From an uncultured Prevotellaceae bacterium (lineage in GTDB: Bacteria > Bacteroidota > Bacteroidia > Bacteroidales > Muribaculaceae): DNA of 64,000 nucleotides. This document shows positions 9,501 to 20,428 of this stretch, in pieces. The stretch covers positions 118,860-182,859 of the forward strand of contig ONKD01000004.1 of NCBI GenBank assembly GCA_900318345.1. Reading direction: 5' to 3'. Position 1 is the stretch's first letter. Every line of letters starts with the position of its first letter. The notes beneath the pieces were generated by a model. It ran no database searches. It saw only the letters and a list, made by a program, of their open reading frames with translations, and was not told the DNA's origin. Position numbers and translations under genes: made by a program.

Positions 9501-10382
9501 CCCAAGTATGACCACGTAGGAAATGAACTCGTGGAGCGCCTCGACACCAACTGGGTAGAAGCTGCTTATAACGACAATGTAGCCTATGTACCCGTTATCT
9601 GGACATTTGGTCTCTACACCGCCCGTGGTGACGGCAAGAACAACTCCTATGGCTCGGACATCAAGCGCGAGTATATGGGTAAGGTGGATGCCACAATCAC
9701 TGGTGAGTACACTAAAGAAACAGACGCTAATGGTACCTTTGTTGATGAGAATAATGTAAAATACATCATTTATCATCCCGTTATCAAAGTTACCGGCAGC
9801 CTGCCCCAGAGTAGCAATAATTATGAGGTGGACTACAACGATGGTGACATCGCCCACTACGAGCCTTTCATGTGCCGTGCATGGTGTACCTATGAGGGTA
9901 TCCACGACTTCGGTATAGATGCCGACGGCCACCTCGAGGATCGTGGCGTGCTGCCCACTCCTTACCTATTGGGTACTCAGGAAATGACTACTCCTGTGGA
10001 CACTATTGGTGGCCTGTGGACCGGTGGTAACGAGAGAGACCCGTGGTCATTCGGTTTGCCCACTACTGTGCAGAAAGATGATGTTACCTTCATCATCCGC
10101 TTCTACTACAAGAAGGTCGTTACCGATGCCCAGAACCAGCAGAACGGCGGCAACGGGGCCAAGATTGGCGGTGAGGATGAGGAATACTTCATGGCACAGA
10201 CCCAGGGTAATGCTGACGCTATGGTTGTAGCTCTCAACGAGTTCATGAACGGCATCGTTCCCGTGAGCGTGACCTACGTTAACGCTCAGGGTATGCAGTC
10301 CAACCGTCCGTTTGACGGTTTGAACATCGTTGTCACCCGCTACAGCGACGGTTCAACCCGCACTACTAAGATTATCCGTTAA
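6597..10382 (+). CDS. Large mosaic secreted protein with Ig-like and SusE/F-like modules and a T9SS-like C-terminal tail
   Basis: 1261 residues with a signal peptide (MKKIFIFAAVLALLTLSLNAQ). Residues about 240-340 look like a choice-of-anchor-D/Ig-like domain (SVSPASLGTSGGTLTITY). A second similar stretch covers about 525-610. Residues about 615-725 (YIVGNFGSGWDF, AGNYILFARL) resemble SusE/SusF-type carbohydrate-binding folds. From about residue 820 to the end it aligns with the C-terminal half of the 10738 protein (VDQFAADT, YVPVIWTFG). It ends in NAQGMQSNRPFDGLN and TRYSDGST, a tail shared with that protein and plausibly a sorting signal. Role unknown; cell-surface or secreted by inference. 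Confidence 0.8.
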   Translation: MKKIFIFAAVLALLTLSLNAQMLPYKAIGKESVYQDKGKPGSTAGLFRAPAKINTADGEFLVGPYTTDYFSTTGKGLYNTTSYGRVEVSTVIPRSDIEQYIGQEIVGYRFATVGGTVSCYSFLVESEGPNYYINDLYYWNIQSDGSYIDLSGNQWHEYYLDEPVVFQIPDTTQAIWIGYKYYQESSNNGSYTMTPIAVNPNVTSYECYAYSYNQNNQGFYDVTSTLGGAVAAQLIFKAPSTDPKITASPTSVSMSTTPGGTKTETVTVTGTNLTSGITATISGTDASLFSVSPASLGTSGGTLTITYSPTADGTHTATLTLSSTGAQDVVITLNGTCSSDITICDGTNTNDFLPIYGFYNDDYQINQMIYPESLLADLVGKTLTSMTFYANAALDANLSTTAWNVKLGTTNQTTFASSLSDITRLVPGDVTTVAEGYVVTSGINTMTITFTTPFTYNGGNLLVDFQSTAEGQYKATTFYGVNQSTYTGYNSYRSSNSTPNQNGHYSSGGVRQFLPKVTFTYENTTNPELAISPATQTINDAAAGALTVTGTDIDGNINVSAANNDWTVNPTSLGNTGGNVSVTYTGRDLSASTTVTASATGATDATATVDYVADVYIVGNFGSGWDFTNGTSMSYNNGTYTTTITVDAGNYILFARLLGNTNPWNTRDVFGPNSSGDWWMDADQKNGTIDLYDDDPIYFTEGGTYRITIDANNGTFIITKLNGEQTAQPVISSAVSADGQYVTITATGDGTITLNVPGYDPVIGENGEASITIPCGVVSNTITVSATAQESGKDESDPTYRDITIPAGSDWVEMDGTYDNPNDLLSFLKNNEDIMMVDQFAADTKNNSHPDHYTYTLRQTVNGETTTSTPVSIPVYKTSSTMQGLYTQNQVTGDTDMKLKPNVVNTEMDYEVNPDRNVLYYSLYRGEKNAYYPEITAQSRVSQLQKFEEMVNGQVQYFMFENHQEGVAPKYDHVGNELVERLDTNWVEAAYNDNVAYVPVIWTFGLYTARGDGKNNSYGSDIKREYMGKVDATITGEYTKETDANGTFVDENNVKYIIYHPVIKVTGSLPQSSNNYEVDYNDGDIAHYEPFMCRAWCTYEGIHDFGIDADGHLEDRGVLPTPYLLGTQEMTTPVDTIGGLWTGGNERDPWSFGLPTTVQKDDVTFIIRFYYKKVVTDAQNQQNGGNGAKIGGEDEEYFMAQTQGNADAMVVALNEFMNGIVPVSVTYVNAQGMQSNRPFDGLNIVVTRYSDGSTRTTKIIR

Positions 10383-10460
10383 AACTGAAAAAGGACAACA
10401 GATAATAAAAGTAATTTTTCATAATTAAAGAAGCATTTTTCATATCCACGGTAAAAATGC

Positions 10461-10499
10461 AAAAAAAGGGTCCGCTGTTGACAGCGCGCCCTTTTTTTT
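10461..10499 (+). terminator. Rho-independent terminator after the 6597 gene
   Basis: Stem AAAAAAAGGG...CCCTTTTTTTT with an inner GCTG-TTGA-CAGC hairpin. The A-tract and T-tract make it usable in both directions. Confidence 0.85.
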
Positions 10500-10522
10500 G
10501 ATTAAACATTTTGTTTTTTTTC

Positions 10523-10553
10523 TTGCCTAATTCAAATAATAACATTACTTTTG
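10523..10553 (+). promoter_or_regulatory. Promoter for the 10738 gene
   Basis: TACTTTTG at 10546-10553 fits TAnnTTTG. An imperfect -33 box (CTTG/TTGC) lies about 20 nt upstream. Confidence 0.6.
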
Positions 10554-10737
10554 CACAATAGAATATTACTAATATTGATTTCTCTCCATTTTTAAAACCA
10601 TGGTGATTGACGTGGAAAGTGCCATTACTTAGCTCCATAGGGATCAACAAGCTTAAAAGTTTAGATGAATCAATAAGAGTAAAGGTGTAGATTATCAATT
10701 AATTAATATTTATTAACTTTTAATATTTTAAATCATT

Positions 10738-13641
10738 ATGCTTAAACACAAACTTGGGCTTTGTGCTGCCCTTTTCATGTTGTTTGGACTGCTGAGCGCT
10801 CAGGCACAGAGTGCTGTCCATCCCAAGGCATATTATGATGCCATCACCTATCAGTGGACTGATGCCAGCGGTGTATCGCACACCAATGCCATCACCGACG
10901 TGGCTACTGATCCCTACCAGATCGTTGCTCTGTTGAAGAAGGTTTACTGCGACCCCAACCTCCCCGGCCCCAGGTACAGTGCCTATGACACTAACGGCAA
11001 CCGCGAGCGCGAGGTCTATTACGGCGCCATTGGCGGCGGCTGGGACATCAGCGCCAGCGATGTGACCGCCCCCTATGAGGAGGGTTACACGATCCTGATG
11101 GTCTCGGTAAAGGAGCAGTTGAACCTGCGCCAGAACGACAACTATGGTTCCTATGAGTTCCCCAATGCTGCCGCGTTGATCAGCTACATCGGCTCAAACG
11201 TTGCCTCGGTGCAGCTGCTGACCGACGGTCTGCGCATCGGCGAGGGCATGCATGCCGGTACCGCTTTCAACATCAGCGGTAACTACAACCGTTTCTTCAT
11301 GCTCGGTAAGGGCCAGGCCCGCCAGAAGACCCAGTGGGTACTCGACGAGGAAGGTGGTTGGCTCAACAACGACATCTATGGTGAGCGCGTTCCCTTCAAG
11401 TCGATGTTTGAGGAGTTCAGCCCCACCGACGGTTCTGAGGGTTCTGAGATCAACGACTTCTACACCAAGATGGTCGCTGGTGACATCTATCCCGTTGTTC
11501 ACGACTGTGCATCGGTGCTCCAGACCGAGCACTACTTCTCAATGGCAGGTAAGAACGGCCATGAGAGCAAGTCACTGACGGGCTTGAACATCTTTATCCC
11601 CGACTACCGTCTGCTCTACTGGGAGGATGTTGTCAGTTACAATAATCGTAACCACACCGTTGATGGTCGCATGATGAATCCTTACTCGGATATCAATGGC
11701 AACAGATGCCGCAGCAGCCACAGCTACTTTGAGGTTAACTATGCACAGTACAACCCCGCTTATGCTCCCCAGGTTGGTCTCTACACCATCAAGCTTAATG
11801 CTGTAGCCGAGCCCGCTACCGATCCTCTAACTTACAACGTTCTCCTCGACTGGACCTCATCGCTCAACACCATGGCCAATTGTGAGGTTCCCCAGACCTA
11901 CACCGTTTACATCGTGCTGACCGACGAGAACGGCAATGAGACCTATGATGAGCTCATCGTGACCGGTGAGACCACTTACACCTACACCGTGCCCCAGGAC
12001 GAGCACAGCTACAGCATCACCTACATTGTTCACGGTGTTCCCGCCGATGGCGAGCATGACATGTTCGTGGCATGGTCCAACCAGGCTACCGTCATCATCC
12101 CCGGCACTAACGACTTCCTGAGCCTGCACCTCAACCATGTTGAGAGCGACTACATGAGCAATGTCGAGCTGAACTACTACCGCAACTTCCTGTATGCCGA
12201 GAACGAGGATATGCTCAACGCTCTGACCCCCGCCCGCATCAACGCTGGTGAGGACACCTTCGTGCTCTACCGCTTCGACATGAACAACGAGGATGTCAAG
12301 ATCCCCGCTGCCGTGCTCAAGCTCACCGTTAACGGCAACAGCGTCCGCTACACCGTTACCTATGACAACCAGGAGACCCGTCCCGGCTACAACGTGAATG
12401 TTACCACCAGCGGCAACCTTGGCAGCTATGGCCAGAATGATGCTATCGATCTGAGCGAAATCCTCTTCGTTGACCAGTTCGCCGCCAGCACTGCCGACAA
12501 CACCCATCCCAACCGCTACGGCTATATGCTCACACAGCAGATGGAGGACGGTAAGACCACCAACACCGTTGAGGTTCCCGTTCAGAAGACCGCTTCGACC
12601 ATCGACGGCTTCTACACCCTCGACGAGGTCATGAGCGACGTTGACCGTCACCTCGACCTTAACGTGAAGAACGCTAACGTTGAGATGAACCTGGTGAACA
12701 ATCCCAGCATCTATTACTACACCCTCGAGCGTGGTAACAATGCACATCCCAACGATGCCCTCTCCAAGCTGCAGCGCCGCACCGACGGTACCTTCATGGA
12801 GATGAACGACCGTCTGGGTCTTGCAGGCAGCATCTACAACGAGGGCACCTTGAACCTGTTCGACAACGATAAGCTCTATGGTGCTTACAATGACTTCACC
12901 ACCTATGTTCCCGTGATCTGGACCTTCGGTGACAACCGCGTGAAACAGGATGGTGAGAACAGCTATGGTAGCCCCATCTGGAAGACTGGTGTTGCTGAGA
13001 TTCAGCAGGCTGAGGCTCAGGTAACCTACACCGCTGGTGAATATGTAACCTGGAGGGATGAGAACAACAAGCTCTGCTGTGTTTACAATCCCGTTATCGA
13101 TGTTGCCAGTGTGCTGCCCGACTATGCAAGCATTGACTACGAGGTATTCATGTACCGTGTATGGCGCTTGAACGATGAGCCTCGTCCCTACTTCTACAAT
13201 CCCATCACTGGTTACCTGTGCAACGACCAGTATGTTCCTCGCGTTGAGGACATGCTCATCGTTGAGGAGCAGACCAATGAGGAAGTTGTTAGGTTCGGTG
13301 ACCGCATCTATGACAACCCGATGGAGAATGGTCGCTTTGGCGGTCTCTCATTCGGTGCTGTTTATAGGACTCCCGATGATGATCACACCACTTACATCGT
13401 GCGTATGTACTACGTGAAGAAGGACAACGCCGGTAACGCTGGTCCCATGTACTATGTTGTTGAGAACACCATCACTGCCAACCCGACAGTGAGCGTTAAC
13501 GAGCTGAACATGGACAACGTGGTTTCTAAGACTTATTACAACGCTCAGGGTGTTGCCAGCAGCAAGCCCTTCAGCGGCGTGAACATCGTTGTTACCCGCT
13601 ACAGCGACGGTAGCACCAAGACGACCAAGATCGTCAAGTAA
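10738..13641 (+). CDS. Large secreted protein with T9SS-like C-terminal tail
   Basis: 967 residues. Signal peptide MLKHKLGLCAALFMLFG... ending AQAQ. The first ~560 residues are paralogous to the protein at 4381; residues about 570-967 are paralogous to the C-terminus of the 6597 protein. It therefore looks like the intact form of a family that is divided over two genes upstream. The C-terminus (YYNAQGVASSKPFSGVN, TRYSDGST, TKIVK) has the glycine/proline plus basic-strand layout of Bacteroidota C-terminal sorting domains; that role is inferred. Codons such as AAC, ACC, TAC and GTT dominate, which suggests high expression. No enzymatic motif recognised. Confidence 0.8.
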   Translation: MLKHKLGLCAALFMLFGLLSAQAQSAVHPKAYYDAITYQWTDASGVSHTNAITDVATDPYQIVALLKKVYCDPNLPGPRYSAYDTNGNREREVYYGAIGGGWDISASDVTAPYEEGYTILMVSVKEQLNLRQNDNYGSYEFPNAAALISYIGSNVASVQLLTDGLRIGEGMHAGTAFNISGNYNRFFMLGKGQARQKTQWVLDEEGGWLNNDIYGERVPFKSMFEEFSPTDGSEGSEINDFYTKMVAGDIYPVVHDCASVLQTEHYFSMAGKNGHESKSLTGLNIFIPDYRLLYWEDVVSYNNRNHTVDGRMMNPYSDINGNRCRSSHSYFEVNYAQYNPAYAPQVGLYTIKLNAVAEPATDPLTYNVLLDWTSSLNTMANCEVPQTYTVYIVLTDENGNETYDELIVTGETTYTYTVPQDEHSYSITYIVHGVPADGEHDMFVAWSNQATVIIPGTNDFLSLHLNHVESDYMSNVELNYYRNFLYAENEDMLNALTPARINAGEDTFVLYRFDMNNEDVKIPAAVLKLTVNGNSVRYTVTYDNQETRPGYNVNVTTSGNLGSYGQNDAIDLSEILFVDQFAASTADNTHPNRYGYMLTQQMEDGKTTNTVEVPVQKTASTIDGFYTLDEVMSDVDRHLDLNVKNANVEMNLVNNPSIYYYTLERGNNAHPNDALSKLQRRTDGTFMEMNDRLGLAGSIYNEGTLNLFDNDKLYGAYNDFTTYVPVIWTFGDNRVKQDGENSYGSPIWKTGVAEIQQAEAQVTYTAGEYVTWRDENNKLCCVYNPVIDVASVLPDYASIDYEVFMYRVWRLNDEPRPYFYNPITGYLCNDQYVPRVEDMLIVEEQTNEEVVRFGDRIYDNPMENGRFGGLSFGAVYRTPDDDHTTYIVRMYYVKKDNAGNAGPMYYVVENTITANPTVSVNELNMDNVVSKTYYNAQGVASSKPFSGVNIVVTRYSDGSTKTTKIVK

Positions 13642-13674
13642 CACACCGTTGCTCTAGTTTAGCAATCAACATTT

Positions 13675-13708
13675 AGGGGAGGCACCCACATTCAGGGGAA
13701 CCTCCCCT
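13675..13708 (+). terminator. Hairpin after the 10738 gene
   Basis: AGGGGAGG (13675-13682) pairs with CCTCCCCT (13701-13708). The T-tract is weak, so termination strength is uncertain. Confidence 0.6.
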
Positions 13709-13753
13709 ATTGTTATGGATTATACCGAGCGCTCACAAAAACACGTGGGGAAA

Positions 13754-13785
13754 TTTGGCTATTATCAAATATTATCCTACCTTTG
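13754..13785 (+). promoter_or_regulatory. Promoter for the 13880 gene
   Basis: TTTG at 13754-13757, 20-nt spacer, TACCTTTG at 13778-13785: a consensus Bacteroidota promoter about 95 nt before the start codon. Confidence 0.75.
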
Positions 13786-13879
13786 CGGCGAGAAATGAAC
13801 CTCGCTTGACTAAAGCACTAAAAATGAACGTTTTTGTTTATTAACATATTTCATTAACTCAATTAATTTCAAATTATTT

Positions 13880-15922
13880 ATGAAGAAATTATTTTCTCTC
13901 CTCACGTTAGCCATGCTGACCATGTCGGCTGTGGCTGAGACGACTGTTACGTTTGACCTGACGGCACAGGGTTATCAAAACGGTGATGAGGTAACCACCC
14001 TCACCAGCGATGGCGTCACCTTGACCTTTGACAAGGGTACAAACAGCAATGCAACCAAGTGGTATGACAATGGCAGTTCAGTACGCATGTATGGTGGCAA
14101 TACCTTGAATGTTGCCTCCACTGCTGGTAACATCACCAAGGTTGAGTTCACCTTCACTGGTACAAGCAACACTATGAACAGCACAGCTACCGCCACTGTA
14201 GATGCAGGTACCTACACCGAGGACGGCACGACAGGTACTTGGACCGGTAACGCTGCTTCATTCACCATCACCCGTGGTGGTACCAGTGGCCATGCACGTC
14301 TCACTGTCATCACTGTAACCATCGGTGGTGAAGTTGTGACCACTGTTGCTGATCCCGTTTTCACTCCCGCTGATGGTGCTACCTTCACCGAGAGCCAGGA
14401 AATCAGCCTCGCTTGCTCTACTGGTGGTGCAACTATCTACTACAGCACCAACAACCTGACGTGGAACGAATACACCGAACCCTTCACCATCACCGAGACC
14501 ACCACGGTTTATGCCAAGGCTGCTCTCAATAATGTTGAAAGCAACGTTGTAAGCGCAACCTACACCAAGGTTGAGGTTTCTAACGATTACATCGCATTCA
14601 ATTGCGCTACCGACCAGGGCAATGGTTCAACCGAACGTGGTGAGTGGACCATCACCAAGGACGGCATTACCGTATACTGCAGCGATGGTACCGTTTACGA
14701 AAACAGCTATCGCGTCTATCAGAATGCTACTTTGACCTTCACCTCGACCGTTGGTGCCATCACCATGATTGAGTTCGACGGCGTTAGCAGCTATCCCATC
14801 AGCCGCCTGAGTACTGAGACTGGTACACTGAGCACCAATGGCAACAACGGCATCTGGCAGGGTTCTGCTTCAAGTGTAACGTTCACTGCTGGCTCACAGG
14901 CCCGTGCCACCGAGTTCCGCGTGTATGTCAACGGTGAGCTTGCTACCGTTACCGCTCCCGTATTTGATCCCGCTAGCTGCACCTTCACCGGTAGCCAGGT
15001 AGTTGCCCTGTCTTGCGAGACCGAGGGTGCTGCTATCTATTACAGCATCAACGATGGCGAGTATCAGCTCTACAACGCTCCCTTCACCCTGACTGCTACC
15101 TCAACCGTTAAGGCTTATGCTGAGCTCAATGGTACCCAGAGTACTACCAACTCTGCTACCTACACCAAGCGCGTAGAGGTAACCAGCGTTGCCGATGCTA
15201 ACGCTCTTGGCAACAAGGTTGACTTCGTTTACTACGGTGACGTAGCTGTTAGCTATCAGTGGTACAACGCCAACAACCAGTACTACAGCACTTGGATTGT
15301 TGACGGCCAGGGCAATGCCGGTTTGATCTATGGCAAGCAGGTTCCCGCCCTTAACCAGGGTGACGTTCTCGCCGAGGAGTGGGAGGCCCAGAAGACCACC
15401 TACAACGGCATCCCCGAGTTCCAGTATCCCAACAACGTTGCTGCTAGCGGCGACACCTGGACCATCAACCCCGTTGAGCTGACCACCGTTACCACCGATG
15501 ACGTGAACAAGTACATCATCATGAAGGGTCAGACCATCACCGCCGATGCAACCGACACCACCGGTCGTCGTTACATCAACGCCGACAGCCTGGTAATCTT
15601 CAACCAGTTTGGTGTTGAGCTCCCCGCATTTGAGGCTGACAAGACCTATGACGTGGTTGCTATCGCTACCATCTACCACAACGCTCCCGAGCTCTACATC
15701 ATCAGCGCTACCGAGGTACAGGGTACCAACGTTCTGCGTGGTGACGTTAACCAGGATCAGACCGTTAACATTACCGACGTTACTGTACTGATCGACCTTC
15801 TGCTTGGTGGTGGTCAGGCTCCTGCCGAGGCTGACTGCAACCTCGACGGCGGCGTTAGCATCACTGACGTTACTGTACTGATCGACTACCTGCTGAGTGG
15901 CGTTTGGCCCGCTGCTGAGTAA
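13880..15922 (+). CDS. Secreted protein with chitobiase-C-like repeats, OB-fold-like region and dockerin
   Basis: 680 residues. Signal peptide MKKLFSLLTLAMLTMSAVAE. Two units each consist of a beta-rich domain followed by a chitobiase/beta-hexosaminidase C-terminal-like module (about 155-230 and 355-430, with GATIYYSTN and GAAIYYSIN). Residues about 435-620 resemble the OB-fold-like domains common in exported Bacteroidales proteins. The C-terminus is a dockerin type I pair: GDVNQDQTVNITDVTVLIDLL, then CNLDGGVSITDVTVLIDYLL, with calcium-binding-like D/N positions. Codon use is strongly biased, as in highly expressed genes. It probably acts at the cell surface; the ligand is unknown. Confidence 0.8.
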   Translation: MKKLFSLLTLAMLTMSAVAETTVTFDLTAQGYQNGDEVTTLTSDGVTLTFDKGTNSNATKWYDNGSSVRMYGGNTLNVASTAGNITKVEFTFTGTSNTMNSTATATVDAGTYTEDGTTGTWTGNAASFTITRGGTSGHARLTVITVTIGGEVVTTVADPVFTPADGATFTESQEISLACSTGGATIYYSTNNLTWNEYTEPFTITETTTVYAKAALNNVESNVVSATYTKVEVSNDYIAFNCATDQGNGSTERGEWTITKDGITVYCSDGTVYENSYRVYQNATLTFTSTVGAITMIEFDGVSSYPISRLSTETGTLSTNGNNGIWQGSASSVTFTAGSQARATEFRVYVNGELATVTAPVFDPASCTFTGSQVVALSCETEGAAIYYSINDGEYQLYNAPFTLTATSTVKAYAELNGTQSTTNSATYTKRVEVTSVADANALGNKVDFVYYGDVAVSYQWYNANNQYYSTWIVDGQGNAGLIYGKQVPALNQGDVLAEEWEAQKTTYNGIPEFQYPNNVAASGDTWTINPVELTTVTTDDVNKYIIMKGQTITADATDTTGRRYINADSLVIFNQFGVELPAFEADKTYDVVAIATIYHNAPELYIISATEVQGTNVLRGDVNQDQTVNITDVTVLIDLLLGGGQAPAEADCNLDGGVSITDVTVLIDYLLSGVWPAAE

Positions 15923-15968
15923 TCTCTAGCACACATGCATTGAACAATAGTTCACTGCTATCAATAAA

Positions 15969-16004
15969 GGAGGATGTGCCCATGGAGGCACGTCCTCTTT
16001 TTTT
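15969..16004 (+). terminator. Rho-independent terminator after the 13880 gene
   Basis: GGAGGATGTGCC pairs with GGCACGTCCTC across a CATGGA loop, followed by seven T residues. Confidence 0.85.
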
Positions 16005-16085
16005 CACGATATAAAAGCAAAGATGTAACAACGGCTAAATGAGAAAAAAAGCGTAACTTTATGGCTTCAAAAACAATCATCGATT

Positions 16086-18908
<2,823 letters not shown>

Positions 18909-18960
18909 CGCTGGAGTTCAATGGTTTACTTGAAAAGAAAGAAATATTTTCAGGGAATTA

Positions 18961-18992
18961 TTGCTCCATTTGAAAAAATAGCAGTACCTTTG
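18961..18992 (+). promoter_or_regulatory. Promoter for tRNA-Pro
   Basis: TACCTTTG at 18985-18992 with TTGC 20 nt upstream. It lies 18 nt before the tRNA 5' end. Confidence 0.65.
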
Positions 18993-19010
18993 CACCGCTA
19001 AAACGAGATT

Positions 19011-19084
19011 CGGGGTGTAGCACAGTTGGTTAGCGCGCCACGTTCGGGACGTGGAGGCCGGAAGTTCGAGTCTTCTCACCCCGA
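19011..19084 (+). tRNA. tRNA-Pro (anticodon CGG)
   Basis: Acceptor stem CGGGGTG pairs with CACCCCG (discriminator A). The D-arm contains AGTTGGTTA. The anticodon stem CCACG/CGTGG encloses loop TTCGGGA, giving anticodon CGG (codon CCG, proline). The T-arm is GGAAG-TTCGAGT-CTTCT. CCA is not encoded. One D-stem position appears to be an A-C mismatch. Confidence 0.93.
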
Positions 19085-19094
19085 CTCAAGCAAG

Positions 19095-19130
19095 GAGGTT
19101 AATGCAATTTGCGTTAACCTCTGTTTTTTT
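19095..19130 (+). terminator. Terminator of tRNA-Pro
   Basis: GAGGTTAATGC pairs with GCGTTAACCTC around AATTT, followed by TGTTTTTTT. A strong intrinsic terminator 10 nt after the tRNA. Confidence 0.9.
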
Positions 19131-19198
19131 GCTTGATTGAAAAATTTGGCCATTTTGGACTCAAAATCGACCTGTCAGTGTTCTTTTTCTCCATTATA

Positions 19199-19230
19199 TT
19201 TGCTATTGAACAGGAAAAGTGGTAATTTAG
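19199..19230 (+). promoter_or_regulatory. Promoter for the AraC-type regulator
   Basis: TTTG at 19199-19202, 20-nt spacer, TAATTTAG at 19223-19230 (one mismatch to TAnnTTTG). It lies 21 nt before the ATG. Confidence 0.55.
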
Positions 19231-19251
19231 CGCAATCAATCCAATCGCATT

Positions 19252-20148
19252 ATGAAACAGGGCAATATCACTCAGCTGGACCTGCACGACGTGCCACAGG
19301 TCTATCATAACCTCAAGTATAATGACGGTGAAATCTGTTTTGCCGATAACATCACTTCTATACCTGGACTCATGTCGCAATTTCGAGTGAATTTCATCGC
19401 TTATGTGATTGTGCTTGAAGGGTCGCTCACGCTCGAGTTGAACACTGTTCCTTACCAGCTGGAGAAAAACTGCTCGCTATTTGTCGACCGCAAGATGGTG
19501 GTCACGGGCGTGAAGCACAGTGACGACTTCCGCTGCGTGATTTGCGCCTTGAGCACCGACATCGGCTTCTCCTTCTTCAACAAGAGCCTGATGCAGAGCG
19601 TGATGCACCTGTTGGCCAACCCTGTCATCACCATGAATCAGGACGAGGTGGACCTGATGCTCAAGTATTATGAGTTGCTGGTTTTCAAGATGGATCACCC
19701 CGAGATGAACTTCGCGCGGGAGACGGTGCGCGACATCATCCGTTGCTTTGCCTATGACCTGCTGTCTAACATCACCAAACACTTCAACCAGGGTGACGGC
19801 GACGACATGCTGCGACAGAGTGACCGCATCTTCAGGAAATTCATGCTGCTGCTTGCCGAGAACAGTAATGTGAACCGCAGCGTCAAGTCCTATGCCGACG
19901 AGCTGTGTGTCTCGCCCAAATACCTGACCAGCGTGTGTCGCAAGCACAGCGACTCCACGGCGAGCGAACTCATTGCCACATCGGTCATGAGCCGCGTGAA
20001 ACAGCTGTTGCTTTACAGCGACCTGAGCATCAAGGAGGTAGCAGGCGAAATGGGGTTTGACAACCTGTCATTCTTTGGCAAGTATGTGAAAAAGCACTTG
20101 GGTTTGTCTCCCAACCACTACCGCAAAGCCAACGGCTACGGCAAGTGA
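19252..20148 (+). CDS. AraC-family transcriptional regulator
   Basis: 298 residues. The N-terminal half (about 1-150) looks like a small cupin-type sensing domain (YVIVLEGSLTLELN). The C-terminal ~100 residues carry the double helix-turn-helix of the family: a first helix pair around YADELCVSPKYLTSVCRKHS and a second around LSIKEVAGEMGF, closing with LSPNHYRK. It binds DNA as a one-component regulator; ligand and targets are unknown. It stands alone, convergent with folK across a dispersed repeat. Confidence 0.85.
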   Translation: MKQGNITQLDLHDVPQVYHNLKYNDGEICFADNITSIPGLMSQFRVNFIAYVIVLEGSLTLELNTVPYQLEKNCSLFVDRKMVVTGVKHSDDFRCVICALSTDIGFSFFNKSLMQSVMHLLANPVITMNQDEVDLMLKYYELLVFKMDHPEMNFARETVRDIIRCFAYDLLSNITKHFNQGDGDDMLRQSDRIFRKFMLLLAENSNVNRSVKSYADELCVSPKYLTSVCRKHSDSTASELIATSVMSRVKQLLLYSDLSIKEVAGEMGFDNLSFFGKYVKKHLGLSPNHYRKANGYGK

Positions 20149-20200
20149 GGTGAACCAACCTTGACAGATGCGCACCAAAACCTCTATTACAGAAAGCTTA

Positions 20201-20377
20201 CCGCTCTAACGAGCGGACAATTGAAACAAATTATTTAATAAATTAAATAAATATTTTAATTATTATAATTTTAATACAAAATTTGTCTTAATTTCCCGAA
20301 ACTTGGCGGCATTTCAGCCATTGAAGTAAACTTCATGGCCTTCGATTTGCTCAAGTTTTCCCGCTGGGTGGTGCGGG
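20201..20377 (-). repeat. Dispersed three-hairpin element, copy A
   Basis: On the minus strand, in order: hairpin CCCGC...GCGGG; GAAAACTTGAGCAAA; the hairpin CCATGAAGTTTACTTCAATGG; TGCCGCCAAGTTTCGGGAAATT; an AT-rich stretch; AATTTGTTTCAATT; the end hairpin CCGCTCGTTAGAGCGG. The same blocks, in the same order, appear on the plus strand at 44662-44817. It lies between two convergent genes. The end hairpin lacks a T-tract here. Confidence 0.8.
20271..20336 (-). CDS. Micro-ORF in dispersed element, copy A (21 residues, speculative)
   Basis: The ATG sits in the central hairpin of the element. The peptide begins MKFTSMAEMPPSFGK and ends QILY. Copy B (44701-44772) encodes MKFTSMAEVPPSFEK and ends IKNF. 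Shared frame and start suggest either a real peptide or simple conservation of the DNA hairpin. There is no clear ribosome-binding site, and translation is unproven. Confidence 0.25.
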   Translation of the reverse strand: MKFTSMAEMPPSFGKLRQILY

Positions 20378-20428
20378 ATGCTTAATGAATGTTAAATTAT
20401 TGAGGTGTTGCCAGTATGCTCAGAATGG

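Larger units (their letters stand above)
10383..10737. other. Intergenic region: terminator, promoter and long AT-rich leader
   Basis: This 355-nt gap holds a strong terminator (10461-10499) and a promoter (10523-10553), then a leader of about 185 nt ending in AT-rich sequence before the ATG at 10738. No further gene is seen; a 108-codon minus-strand open frame here runs through both signals. Confidence 0.75.

Noticed and set aside
11857-12747. 296-codon minus-strand frame
   Set aside because: Antisense to the 10738 secreted-protein gene, whose strong codon bias opens the complementary frame.
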